This document shows positions 7,434 through 14,744 of a stretch of DNA of 19,955 bases, piece by piece (the stretch's first letter is position 1; every line of letters starts with the position of its first letter). Source of the stretch: CAVVVS01 sp963751355 (lineage in GTDB: Bacteria; Bacteroidota; Ignavibacteria; Ignavibacteriales; Ignavibacteriaceae). The stretch is taken from assembly GCA_963751355.1 (NCBI GenBank), contig CAVVVS010000008.1, positions 1-19,955 on the forward strand. The letters run 5' to 3'. The notes below the pieces were generated by a model. It was given only the letters and a program-made list of their open reading frames with translations, had not been told where the DNA came from and did no database searches. A program made the position numbers and the translations under genes.

Positions 7434-8143
7434 TGTCCTCTTATCTCAAGCTGGCATTACTGGTTATTCATACAGGAATAATGTCTGTTTTCGCAATAAT
7501 TTTTTCTCTTATTGATAGGAGTTTTTACCTGTATTTCAAACTATCGAAGGTATTCTCCAAAGGGATATTATTGATAAGCGGGGTGAAGCTGAAGATAACG
7601 GGACTTGAAAATTTTGATAAGAAAAGCGTATATGTTTTTGTTTCAAACCATAGCAGCCAGTTTGATATTCCCGCGCTTCAGTTTGGAATTCCAAATAAAT
7701 TCAGTATAGTTTTTAAGAAAGAGCTTACAAAAGTTCCTTTATTCGGCTGGCAGCTTTCGCTAGGGCCTTATATAGTTATCGACCGGCAAAAAGTAGAAAA
7801 TGCACTGAAGAGCATTGAACATGCAAAACAATTTATGTCGAATAAACATGTTTCAGTTCTTTTATTTGCGGAGGGTACAAGGAGTAAAACCGGCGATGTG
7901 CAGCCTTTTAAACGCGGCGCATTCTATCTTGCTTCACGTGTAGGATATCCGATAATTCCGGTTTCTGTGAGCGGTTCAAGTAAAATTATGCCAAAAGGAA
8001 AATTTAAAATAAAGAGCGGTACAATTAATATTCATTTCAGTGAACCAATTAATACAGAAAATGTAAAATCAAGAAAAGATGAAATCGCACTTATGGAACA
8101 AGTAAGAGAAATTGTAATTAAAAATATGAGAGAAGGGAATTAA
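7433..8143 (+). CDS. plsC: 1-acyl-sn-glycerol-3-phosphate acyltransferase (PlsC family)
   Basis: A 236-residue membrane-associated acyltransferase that would add the second acyl chain to lysophosphatidate, making phosphatidic acid for phospholipid synthesis. The N-terminus has a hydrophobic anchor (about residues 8-45). The catalytic motif NHSSQFD gives His73 and Asp78, matching NHxxxxD. The phosphate-binding motif FAEGTRS lies at 145-151 with Glu147; the usual form is FPEGTRS. YPIIPVSVSGS corresponds to the fourth conserved block. The start is GTG at 7433, sharing its first G with the stop of the protease gene. GatC starts five bases after its stop, so the three genes are almost certainly one transcript. 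Several PlsC homologues may coexist in such genomes, so substrate preference is uncertain. Confidence 0.92.
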   Translation: MSSYLKLALLVIHTGIMSVFAIIFSLIDRSFYLYFKLSKVFSKGILLISGVKLKITGLENFDKKSVYVFVSNHSSQFDIPALQFGIPNKFSIVFKKELTKVPLFGWQLSLGPYIVIDRQKVENALKSIEHAKQFMSNKHVSVLLFAEGTRSKTGDVQPFKRGAFYLASRVGYPIIPVSVSGSSKIMPKGKFKIKSGTINIHFSEPINTENVKSRKDEIALMEQVREIVIKNMREGN

Positions 8144-8148
8144 GTATT

Positions 8149-8442
8149 ATGTCAGTCACCAAAAAAGATGTTGAATATATTGCAGAGCTTGCCAGGTTAA
8201 AATTCAATGAAGATGAATTTCAGAGCTATACAAAACAGTTGAATCAAATTTTGGAATACGTGGAAAAACTGAACGAACTTGATACCGAAAATGTTAAACC
8301 GCTCTCACACCCTGTAGAAGGCAGTAACGTGTTCAGAGAAGATAAAGTAAAAGCGTCCGTTAACAGGGATGATGCTTTGAAAAATGCACCGGATAAAAAT
8401 GAGGAATTCTTTAAAGTCCCAAAAGTCATTAGCGGGGACTAA
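8149..8442 (+). CDS. gatC: Asp-tRNA(Asn)/Glu-tRNA(Gln) amidotransferase subunit C
   Basis: A 97-residue protein of normal GatC length. GatC is the small subunit that wraps and stabilises the GatA-GatB complex, which amidates misacylated Glu-tRNA(Gln) or Asp-tRNA(Asn). Typical family features are the N-terminal VEYIAELARLKF, the LNQILEYVEKLNELDTENV helix-turn and the loop KPLSHPVEG followed by FREDKV. GatA and GatB are not in this window, which is common outside Firmicutes. The start codon is five bases after the plsC stop, with AGGGAA about 15 bases upstream. Confidence 0.95.
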   Translation: MSVTKKDVEYIAELARLKFNEDEFQSYTKQLNQILEYVEKLNELDTENVKPLSHPVEGSNVFREDKVKASVNRDDALKNAPDKNEEFFKVPKVISGD

Positions 8443-8484
8443 TTAACAATTAAAAATTAAAAATTAGAAATTAAAAAAATATAT
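8443..8484. repeat. AATTAAAAATTA low-complexity tandem repeat
   Basis: Directly after the gatC stop, about 40 bases consist of imperfect repeats of AATTAAAA(A): AACAATTAAAAATT, AAAAATTAGAAATT, AAAAAAATATATAT. It is G/C-free apart from two bases. Similar spacers are common between Bacteroidota genes. No terminator hairpin is evident, so transcription may continue into kdsB. Confidence 0.6.
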
Positions 8485-8522
8485 ATAACTGCTGAAAATA
8501 TAATCAGGAAAAGTAATAGAGT

Positions 8523-9275
8523 ATGATTGTCGGAATTATTCCCGCCCGTTTTGCTTCGACCAGATTAATGGGTAAACCTCTTGCGGACATTGGAGGAAAA
8601 CCGATGATAAGGCATACTTACGAAAGTGCACTCAAATCGAAATTACTTAATAAAATTATTATTGCCGTTGATGATGAAAAAGTTAAACAGGTAGTGAATG
8701 ATTTTGGAGCTGAAGCTGTTTTAACTTCAAAAAATATTTCAACCGGTTCGGACAGAATTGCAGAGGTCGCACGTAATCTTACCTCAGCTAAAATTGTTGT
8801 AAATATCCAGGGTGATGAACCATTTATAAAAGGAGAGATGATCGACCAGGCGATTGAACCTCTGTTATTCGATCCTTCAGTGCAGGTTTCGACACTTGCA
8901 AAAAAAATTCATGATGTTGAAGAACTCAATTCTCCCTCAGTAACTAAAGTCGTTTTTGATTATCACAATTTCGCGCTGTACTTCTCAAGATCTCCAATAC
9001 CTTATGTCCGGGACGCACGCACTAATTATGAACGAATTCATAAAACTGATATATACAAACACATCGGGCTTTATGTTTACAGAACCGAGACTCTTCTGCA
9101 ATTTACCTCGCTGGCTCAAACCGATTTGGAGAAGGCAGAAAAATTGGAACAGCTTCGTATGCTTGAGAACAGTTTTAAAATTAAAGTCGTAGTCACCGAG
9201 TTTGATAATCTTGCCGTGGATACTCAGGAAGATCTTGAAAAAGCCAGAATTTATTATAACAGGCACTTGCAATAA
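8523..9275 (+). CDS. kdsB: 3-deoxy-manno-octulosonate cytidylyltransferase
   Basis: A 250-residue cytoplasmic enzyme that activates KDO with CTP to CMP-KDO for the inner core of lipopolysaccharide. The N-terminal nucleotide-binding signature is IIPARFASTRLMGKPL (residues 5-20). The metal-binding NIQGDEP lies at 94-100, with Asp98 expected to bind magnesium. YFSRSPIPYVRD and the HIGLYVYR block are typical KdsB sequence, as is the C-terminal EKAEKLEQLRMLEN and VDTQEDLEKAR. Length matches E. coli KdsB. AGGAAAAG stands upstream of the ATG. It lies 80 bases after gatC and 17 before the PLP enzyme gene. It is evidence for a Gram-negative envelope. Confidence 0.96.
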   Translation: MIVGIIPARFASTRLMGKPLADIGGKPMIRHTYESALKSKLLNKIIIAVDDEKVKQVVNDFGAEAVLTSKNISTGSDRIAEVARNLTSAKIVVNIQGDEPFIKGEMIDQAIEPLLFDPSVQVSTLAKKIHDVEELNSPSVTKVVFDYHNFALYFSRSPIPYVRDARTNYERIHKTDIYKHIGLYVYRTETLLQFTSLAQTDLEKAEKLEQLRMLENSFKIKVVVTEFDNLAVDTQEDLEKARIYYNRHLQ

Positions 9276-9292
9276 AAGAAAGTCTATTAATC

Positions 9293-10252
9293 ATGAAAAT
9301 TCCTAAAAAGCTAAATATCGCCAATGTGCCGACTCCGTTGGAAACAGTCTCATTCGAAGACAATAAATTATTATTAAAAAGAGACGACTTAACTGGTTCG
9401 GAACTTTCCGGCAACAAAATAAGAAAACTTGAATATTTAATTTATCAGGCGAAGAAGGAAAAAGCCGAAATAATTTTTACCGAAGGTGGTGAACAATCGA
9501 ATCATGCCAGAGCTACTGTAATTGCGGCAAGAAAATACGGGATAAATACAAAATTATTTCTTTGGGGAAAAGATTCTACTAAACCCGATGGAAATTTATT
9601 CATGGATAAATTTCTGGGGGCGGATATAACTTTTCTGAACAAAAGTGAGTATGCTAACGTAAATGATATAATGTTTGACGAACGGAAAAAACTTGAGAAA
9701 AAAAACAAGAAAGTTTATGTAATCCCCGGAGGAGGATCAACAACACTCGGAATTTGGGGATATGTAAATTTTATTGATGAATTGCAGACTCAATGCGATT
9801 TGAAAAAGATTAGAGGTATTGTTTCTGCTTGCGGATCAGGCGGAACAGCGGCAGGTTTGCTTGTTGGTGCATCCTTAAGGAACTTGAATTTAAAAATATA
9901 CGCGGTAAATGTACTCCATTCGAAAGAAGCAATAAAGAAAAAAATATTAAATTTGGCCGAAGGCTGTAAATTGGATTATAATCTCGACTGTGAAATACAG
10001 GCAAATAATCTGCAGGTTCTTGACGGATATTCAAATGAAGGATATAAAAATATTGATCAGGACAAGTTAAAACTGATTAAAAAATTCGCATATTCTTCCG
10101 GAATTATTTTTGATCCTGCCTATACCGGAAAAGCATTTAAAGCTTACTATGATAATTTTCTTACAAAAAATCTTGGGATGAAATATATTTTTATTCATAC
10201 CGGTGGATTCTTCGGAATATTTTCAAAAAGAGGTAAATATTTAGCGGTATAA
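9293..10252 (+). CDS. PLP enzyme of the ACC deaminase/D-cysteine desulfhydrase family
   Basis: A 319-residue fold-type II PLP enzyme. The cofactor lysine is expected at Lys42 in LSGNKIRKLEYL, preceded by LLLKRDDLTG. GGEQSNHARA (65-74) is the substrate and cofactor contact region, with Ser69-Asn70-His71. ACGSGGTAAGL is the loop that binds the PLP phosphate. DPAYTGKA and IHTGGFFGIF close the active site. These blocks are shared by D-cysteine desulfhydrase (DcyD, giving pyruvate, sulfide and ammonia) and ACC deaminase, and I cannot separate them by eye. DcyD or a related D-amino-acid lyase is a more frequent true activity in bacteria without plants. The gene begins 17 bases after kdsB with a weak ribosome site (AAAGAAAG), suggesting co-transcription. 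The internal stretch around 115-135 is Lys-rich. Confidence 0.88.
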   Translation: MKIPKKLNIANVPTPLETVSFEDNKLLLKRDDLTGSELSGNKIRKLEYLIYQAKKEKAEIIFTEGGEQSNHARATVIAARKYGINTKLFLWGKDSTKPDGNLFMDKFLGADITFLNKSEYANVNDIMFDERKKLEKKNKKVYVIPGGGSTTLGIWGYVNFIDELQTQCDLKKIRGIVSACGSGGTAAGLLVGASLRNLNLKIYAVNVLHSKEAIKKKILNLAEGCKLDYNLDCEIQANNLQVLDGYSNEGYKNIDQDKLKLIKKFAYSSGIIFDPAYTGKAFKAYYDNFLTKNLGMKYIFIHTGGFFGIFSKRGKYLAV

Positions 10253-10365
10253 ATATTTTGTTTCTGATGATCAGTGCATTCCGCAACAATCTAAATGAAT
10301 TTTTATGATTAATATTTAATCCATTATTTTTTGCCTAAAATATTATTTAAGAGTATTTTATAAGT

Positions 10366-10779
10366 ATGAATTGTATTTTTTGTGATATAATAGAACGTAA
10401 AGCAAAAGCCGAAATTTTATTTGAAACAGAGGAGATAATATCTTTCCTTGATATTCGTCCCGTCAATTATGGGCATGCCCTGGTTATTCCAAAAAATCAT
10501 CATCAAAATTTTTTGGATGTTCCTAAAACTGAACTGGAGGCATTAATTTTCGCAACACAAAAAGTTTCGAATGCTATTATTGAAAGCGTAAAACCGGATG
10601 GATTCAATATAGTAGCCAATAACGGTACTGCAGCCGGGCAGTCGGTTTTTCATTTTCACTTTCACATAATTCCCCGGTTTAATGATGACGATTTTAAATT
10701 TAGGTTAAATCTTAAAACATATGGCAACGGTGCAATGCAAGTTTTCGCGGACAAAATCCGTGATGCAGTAAAAAAATAA
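10366..10779 (+). CDS. HIT-family nucleotide hydrolase/transferase (HINT-like)
   Basis: A 137-residue cytoplasmic protein with the histidine triad HFHFH at 96-100, inside SVFHFHFHIIPRF; the middle or last His is the nucleophile of the HxHxHxx motif. The N-terminus CIFCDII has Cys3 and Cys6, a common zinc-binding pair in bacterial HINT proteins. NYGHALVIPKNHHQNF is the usual second block. HINT proteins hydrolyse phosphoramidates such as AMP-lysine, or act on dinucleotides; the natural substrate here is unknown. The upstream 113-base gap contains no gene. The next gene follows after 16 bases. Confidence 0.93.
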   Translation: MNCIFCDIIERKAKAEILFETEEIISFLDIRPVNYGHALVIPKNHHQNFLDVPKTELEALIFATQKVSNAIIESVKPDGFNIVANNGTAAGQSVFHFHFHIIPRFNDDDFKFRLNLKTYGNGAMQVFADKIRDAVKK

Positions 10780-10795
10780 AAAAGGATGAAAAACA

Positions 10796-11203
10796 ATGGA
10801 TGAAAAAATAAGAGTTTTAATAGCAAAAGCGGGTCTTGACGGTCATGACAGAGGCGCTAAAGTAATAGCAGCAGCGCTTAGGGATGCAGGTATGGAAGTA
10901 ATATATACCGGATTGCGTCAAACTCCCGACATGATAGTTGAAGCTGCAGTTCAGGAGGATGTTGATGTAATCGGAATAAGTATTTTGTCGGGTGCTCATA
11001 TGACAATATTACCAAAGGTTTTGAAGTTGATGAAGGAAAAAGGACTTGATGATGTACTTTTAACGGGAGGTGGAATAATTCCTGAGGAGGATATCAGAGA
11101 ATTAAAGAAGTTGGGAGTTGGAGATTTGTTTACTCCCGGTGCTCCAACCACAGCGATTGCCGACTATATTAAGAGGTGGAGAAAAGAAAATCCCAAAAAC
11201 TAA
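10796..11203 (+). CDS. Stand-alone cobalamin-binding domain, methylmalonyl-CoA mutase C-terminal type
   Basis: A 135-residue protein equivalent to the B12-binding domain of methylmalonyl-CoA mutase. The signature DGHDRG (15-20) supplies His17 as the lower axial ligand of cobalt. GISILSGAH and LLTGGGIIP complete the DxHxxG-SxL-GG pattern of base-off/His-on binders. ELKKLGVGDLFTPGAPT is typical of the mutase small subunit or split form. It has no catalytic TIM barrel, so it must pair with a separately encoded large subunit, of MCM or of a relative such as isobutyryl-CoA mutase. That gene is not in the window. A good AAAGGA ribosome site precedes the ATG, 16 bases after the HIT gene. A role in propionate or odd-chain acid metabolism is the default inference. 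Confidence 0.9.
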   Translation: MDEKIRVLIAKAGLDGHDRGAKVIAAALRDAGMEVIYTGLRQTPDMIVEAAVQEDVDVIGISILSGAHMTILPKVLKLMKEKGLDDVLLTGGGIIPEEDIRELKKLGVGDLFTPGAPTTAIADYIKRWRKENPKN

Positions 11204-11326
11204 TATCTCTCATATAGCTTTAAAATTTTCAGGTATATTTTTATTAAATGAGGAAAATCTTTTAATGTATTTTTGGGATAGTTACAAAAATCAGATGCGT
11301 TTTACAAATAAATTGCCTTTTTAAGA

Positions 11327-11644
11327 ATGATGATGAAATCAAAATTAATTTTTGCCGGTTCTATTATCCACAAAAAAACGAGGGAATATGAAATAGGAAA
11401 AAACCTATCAGATTACCTAATAACTTTCTTAGGGAAGCTTGGAAATATTCTAGTAGGTTTTATTATGTTTAATTCTTCTATCTTTATTTCTCACAGAACT
11501 ATTTTTCAGTTTGTCATGTCAGGTTTTTATGGAGCATTGTTCTTCAGTCTTCTAAAATTTCAATCATCAAGAAACCAATTCTTCGGAATAATTATTATTT
11601 TAAACCTTAACAATTTTACAGGCAGGCATCTATCAATTATTTAA
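11327..11644 (+). CDS. Hypothetical small membrane protein, possibly a remnant
   Basis: A 105-codon open frame starting with three consecutive ATG codons. It has hydrophobic segments around residues 40-55 (ILVGFIMFNSSIFI), 62-78 (FVMSGFYGALFFSLL) and 86-95 (FFGIIIIL), and a basic loop between the last two. No family is recognised, no clear ribosome site precedes it, and the C-terminus (LNNFTGRHLSII) looks like non-coding read-through. It may be the start of a larger membrane-protein gene that has decayed, since hydrophobic coding-like sequence resumes about 100 bases later in another frame. It may equally be spurious. Confidence 0.25.
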   Translation: MMMKSKLIFAGSIIHKKTREYEIGKNLSDYLITFLGKLGNILVGFIMFNSSIFISHRTIFQFVMSGFYGALFFSLLKFQSSRNQFFGIIIILNLNNFTGRHLSII

Positions 11645-11898
11645 TTGATATGAGATGTATTTTATATTGGGACCCAATTTATATCCGTTAAAATTTATTA
11701 TCGCTTCATCGAAAAAAAACTTAATTGAGATATTATTTTAGGGCATTTTCGCTAGCTTTTATTTAAGGCTTGATGAATGCAGTTTGTGGAGGCATCGTCT
11801 TTTTCATAAATACCAATTGGAACATACCGACTGTAAACTTTATTTATTTGGTTGCCAGAGATGTTGTTTTACTTGGATTTGGGCTCGGAATAGTCTAG
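11641..11898 (+). pseudogene. Possible decayed membrane-protein gene fragment
   Basis: In one frame this stretch reads as hydrophobic protein-like sequence broken by stops, including FRAFSLAFI, a stop, then a 41-codon piece from ATG 11773 to the TAG at 11896-11898. That piece (beginning MNAVCGGIVFF, ending VVLLGFGLGIV) has two membrane-like segments and plausible codon use. It is in a different frame from the 11327-11644 ORF. Together they could be one gene disrupted by a frameshift and stops. No homologue is recognised. Confidence 0.25.
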
Positions 11899-11912
11899 GT
11901 TTTTATATACAA

Positions 11913-11978
11913 AATAAAAGACACATATTTACTCTGTTAAAAATTAAATTTGCGTGACTTAAGAAGGTGTCTTTTATT
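11913..11978. repeat. 12-bp perfect inverted repeat with 42-base spacer, flanked by CAA
   Basis: AATAAAAGACAC (11913-11924) is mirrored exactly by GTGTCTTTTATT (11967-11978). The trinucleotide CAA directly flanks both outer ends (11910-11912 and 11979-11981). This has the form of a tiny terminal-inverted-repeat element with a short target duplication, or of a transcription terminator with a long loop, since its right arm ends in TTTTATT. It has no coding capacity. Confidence 0.5.
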
Positions 11979-12241
11979 CAAGCTTAAAAAAATCTTACAA
12001 TTCTCAATAAGTGTCAGTTGATTGAACACTCTTCTTAAAATGAGATGCTTAAATCGAAAAAAATGTGAAAATTATTGTAATTTGAATTGGTACATTTATT
12101 GATATTTTAGGGTATATTTTGTGTGCATAAAATATGTTGTAATCTATTACATTCTCGAGGACACGGATAAATAATTAATTTCAACCGGCAATTTAATCTA
12201 AATCATGTACTTAAGCGGTGGTTTTGAAATAGAAAATAGTT

Positions 12242-13342
12242 ATGAAGAATATTTTTTTACTGTTATTTTTAAGTATCTTTTTCGTTAATGTCACCGATGC
12301 TCAAGTTACTATAAGTTTGCCGGACACAACATTAAACTCCAGCGGAGCTATTTCAATTCCGGTAACTGTTAACGGTTTTACTGGTATTGCCGGATTTAAT
12401 TGCGTTATCAAATTCAATCCAAATGTTTTGATTTGTCAAAATGTTCAGACGCAATCAAAGAATATATCATATAATATTTTGAACGGTGAAGTCCGCATAA
12501 TTTATGCCGATATTAATAATCCTATTAATATCAATAACGGTGTATTACTCAACTTAAATTTCATTTACACTGGCGACAGCACACAAATAAATTTAAGCAA
12601 TGTGGCAATAGGCAACTCGGAGGCTCAGCAGGTTTCTTTTACAACATATGACGGAAATATAAGCGGCGTATTACATAGTGATGCCAACGTTACTTTAGGG
12701 GGAACAGTCTGGTATGATGCTAATAACAACGGTATTAAAGATAAAAATGAGCCGGGTGTAAGGTGGGTTACGGTAGATATCTTTTCCGGAAATGGGTTCT
12801 GGTTAACCTATACTTTGACAGATTCTTTGGGACAATACTCCGTGGACACACTATCACCAGGGTCATATTTTACGCGATTCGACTTAGCGGGTACGAATAA
12901 AAAGTATAAATTTATTGATAGTTCGAAAGATTCTCCCTTGCATGGATTTACCGATACTACTGCTTACTCTAATACTATCTATTTAACTGGCGGCAGTAAA
13001 ATGATGAATAACAATGCCGGATTAGCATTAAAGAATCCCACTGGTATATCCGATCAGAATTCCGACCATTCCATTCCGGGCGGATTGATGCTATCTCAAA
13101 ATTATCCCAATCCGTTCAATCCTTCAACTACAATAGAATTTCAACTGCCTAAAGAGGAAAAAGTAACTTTACAAATTTATAATGTACTGGGACAGTTGGT
13201 AAAAACTTTATTCGATTCGGAAGCTTCGGCGGGAATTCACAGAATTACTTTTGATGCCTCTAATTTGTCGAGCGGAATTTATTTCTACAGGCTGAGCGGT
13301 AATAATATAAATGTTTTGAAAAAAATGATTTTTTCAAAGTAA
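12242..13342 (+). CDS. Secreted protein: cohesin-like domain, SdrD B-like domain, type IX secretion tail
   Basis: A 366-residue extracellular or surface protein. Residues 1-20 are a signal peptide ending VTDAQ. Residues about 21-140 resemble a cohesin-like beta-sandwich (IAGFNCVIKFNPNVL, later GVLLNLNFIYTG, ending TYDGNISG). Residues about 150-265 resemble an SdrD B-like or carboxypeptidase-regulatory beta-sandwich: GGTVWYDANNNG (153-164), with an Asp/Asn-rich, EF-hand-like loop through Asp167 and Glu170, then DSLGQYSVDTLSPGSY. After a linker, residues about 280-366 are a type IX secretion C-terminal domain: LSQNYPNPFNPSTTIEF, VTLQIYNVLGQLVKTL, GIYFYRLS and a final KKMIFSK. The tail should direct export across the outer membrane by the Por machinery. 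No catalytic residues are evident, so it is more likely adhesive or structural. The gene stands alone, followed by its own terminator. The domain names are my recognition, not search results. Confidence 0.87.
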   Translation: MKNIFLLLFLSIFFVNVTDAQVTISLPDTTLNSSGAISIPVTVNGFTGIAGFNCVIKFNPNVLICQNVQTQSKNISYNILNGEVRIIYADINNPININNGVLLNLNFIYTGDSTQINLSNVAIGNSEAQQVSFTTYDGNISGVLHSDANVTLGGTVWYDANNNGIKDKNEPGVRWVTVDIFSGNGFWLTYTLTDSLGQYSVDTLSPGSYFTRFDLAGTNKKYKFIDSSKDSPLHGFTDTTAYSNTIYLTGGSKMMNNNAGLALKNPTGISDQNSDHSIPGGLMLSQNYPNPFNPSTTIEFQLPKEEKVTLQIYNVLGQLVKTLFDSEASAGIHRITFDASNLSSGIYFYRLSGNNINVLKKMIFSK

Positions 13343-13370
13343 TTTTTTTATCGACAAACCTATTTTTGAA

Positions 13371-13412
13371 CCCTCAGAATTCAGTGGGGAACTGAGGGCT
13401 TTTTAATTATTT
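13371..13412 (+). terminator. Rho-independent terminator after the secreted protein gene
   Basis: CCCTCAG (13371-13377) pairs perfectly with CTGAGGG (13392-13398) around a 14-base loop and is followed by CTTTTTAATTATTTTT. It begins 28 bases beyond the stop codon. Confidence 0.85.
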
Positions 13413-13700
13413 TTCACTTCTCAATCATTCTTTACAAATCTTACAATTTAAGCCCCGGATAATAATCCAAATACGATCAAGAAGAAAATTAGAATTGTTA
13501 TTTAACTTCGAATTATTAAGTTAGAACGACAATTATTCCTAAAAATATTAACCTTTTTGTAATATTAGCACAATTGTTTTAGATGAAGGAATTACAAAAA
13601 TTGATATTCAGGCTGCCTTTAAGTAATTTAGTATGTTAGAATTAATATAATTTTGTTCAGTATTATTTAAAAAAATAAACTCACGCAAAGGAGATAAAGT
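13413..13700 (+). promoter_or_regulatory. gapA upstream region with candidate promoter
   Basis: The gap between the secreted protein gene and gapA is 358 bases; after the terminator this part holds no gene. TAATTTTG at 13648-13655 matches the Bacteroidota minus-7 consensus TAnnTTTG and lies about 45 bases before the gapA start, but the minus-33 element is poor. An AATATTA-N9-TAATATT inverted repeat (13544-13566) lies upstream. The ribosome site AAAGGAG (13688-13694) is strong, with six bases to the ATG. Confidence 0.35.
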
Positions 13701-14696
13701 ATGGCAATTAAAGTAGGAATAAATGGTTTTGGAAGAATAGGCAGGTTAGTATTCAGAAGAAGTCTCGATCTTGGTGATATAGAATTTGTAGGAATTAATG
13801 ATTTAACAGACGCACGGACATTAGCGCATTTATTAAAATATGATTCGGTTCACCGCAGATTTAATGGTGAGGTAATCGCTGAGGGAAACGATTTGATTGT
13901 AAACGGAAAACGAATTAAAATTACTGCAGAGAAAGATCCTGCAAATCTTAAATGGAAGGATTTAGGCGCTGATGTTGTTATAGAGTCAACCGGCGTATTT
14001 CGTACACAAGATGCCTGCATGAAACATATTCAAGCAGGTGCTAATAAAGTCATCTTAACAGTGCCTGCAAAAGGCAATATAGATGCAACCGTAGTACTTG
14101 GAGTTAATGAAGATACTTTAACCGGCAGCGAAAAGGTACTTTCCAATGCCTCGTGTACAACTAACTGCTTAGCCCCTATGGTCAAAGTGCTCAATGATTC
14201 ATTTGGAATCGAAAAAGGATTTATGACCACTGTGCATTCTTATACTAATGATCAAAGATTGCTCGATTTGCCGCATTCAGACTTAAGAAGAGCCAGATCT
14301 GCGGCTGTATCAATTATACCAACTACTACCGGAGCGGCTAAAGCTGTCGGAAAAGTTATTCCGGAACTGAACGGAAAGTTAGACGGTTTCGCAATGCGTG
14401 TGCCTACTCCGGATGGTTCTATAACCGATCTTGTTGCGGTTCTTAAAAAAGACGTAACTGCGGAAGAGGTTAACGCAGCTATGAAAGCAGCTTCGGAAGG
14501 TACACTTAAGGGGATAATGGAATATACCGACGAGCCGATTGTGTCCGCGGATATTATCGGTAATTCCCACTCAAATATTTTCGACTCTCTTTCAACTATG
14601 GCAAACGGAAACCTTGTAAAAGTTGTTGGATGGTACGATAATGAATGGGGATATTCTTGCCGGGTAGTAGATCTGCTTAAGAAAATATCCAAGTAA
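13701..14696 (+). CDS. gapA: Glyceraldehyde-3-phosphate dehydrogenase, type I
   Basis: A 331-residue cytoplasmic glycolytic enzyme converting glyceraldehyde 3-phosphate, NAD and phosphate to 1,3-bisphosphoglycerate. The Rossmann glycine motif is NGFGRIGR (8-15). Asp34 in GINDLTD sits at the position that favours NAD over NADP. The catalytic Cys152 is in ASCTTNC and its partner His179 in TTVHSYTNDQ. The LRRARSAA block and the C-terminal WYDNEWGYSCRVVDL are canonical. Length matches bacterial GapA. A strong ribosome site supports the start. A terminator separates it from pgk, so the two glycolytic genes are adjacent but probably transcribed mostly from separate promoters. Confidence 0.98.
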   Translation: MAIKVGINGFGRIGRLVFRRSLDLGDIEFVGINDLTDARTLAHLLKYDSVHRRFNGEVIAEGNDLIVNGKRIKITAEKDPANLKWKDLGADVVIESTGVFRTQDACMKHIQAGANKVILTVPAKGNIDATVVLGVNEDTLTGSEKVLSNASCTTNCLAPMVKVLNDSFGIEKGFMTTVHSYTNDQRLLDLPHSDLRRARSAAVSIIPTTTGAAKAVGKVIPELNGKLDGFAMRVPTPDGSITDLVAVLKKDVTAEEVNAAMKAASEGTLKGIMEYTDEPIVSADIIGNSHSNIFDSLSTMANGNLVKVVGWYDNEWGYSCRVVDLLKKISK

Positions 14697-14712
14697 CAAT
14701 GAATAATTAGAT

Positions 14713-14744
14713 GAAGACGAAGCCCTGGCTTCGTCTTCGTTTTT
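14713..14744 (+). terminator. Strong rho-independent terminator after gapA
   Basis: An 11-bp perfect stem, GAAGACGAAGC (14713-14723) with GCTTCGTCTTC (14728-14738), encloses a CCTG tetraloop and is followed by GTTTTTT. It starts 17 bases after the gapA stop codon. Confidence 0.95.

Larger units (their letters stand above)
11204..12241. other. 1.04-kb gene-poor stretch
   Basis: Between the cobalamin-binding gene and the secreted protein gene no convincing complete gene is visible on either strand. It is AT-rich with frequent stops. Contents that stand out, each listed separately, are a possible small membrane ORF (11327-11644), hydrophobic coding-like remnants (11641-11898) and a 12-bp perfect inverted repeat (11913-11978). 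An imperfect AGTGT/ACACT inverted repeat (12010-12030) lies further on. The promoter of the secreted protein gene must lie in the last 200 bases, but I cannot point to it. Confidence 0.6.

Noticed and set aside
11118..11324. 68-codon frame overlapping the end of the cobalamin-binding gene
   Set aside because: It starts inside a clearly coding gene in another frame and runs into AT-rich non-coding DNA, with no domain or ribosome site.
12010..12030. AGTGT/ACACT imperfect hairpin
   Set aside because: Only five clean pairs, no T run and no neighbouring gene end; not strong enough to call a terminator or operator.
14252..14692. 146-codon minus-strand frame within gapA
   Set aside because: It is antisense to canonical GapA catalytic sequence; long open antisense frames are common in conserved genes.
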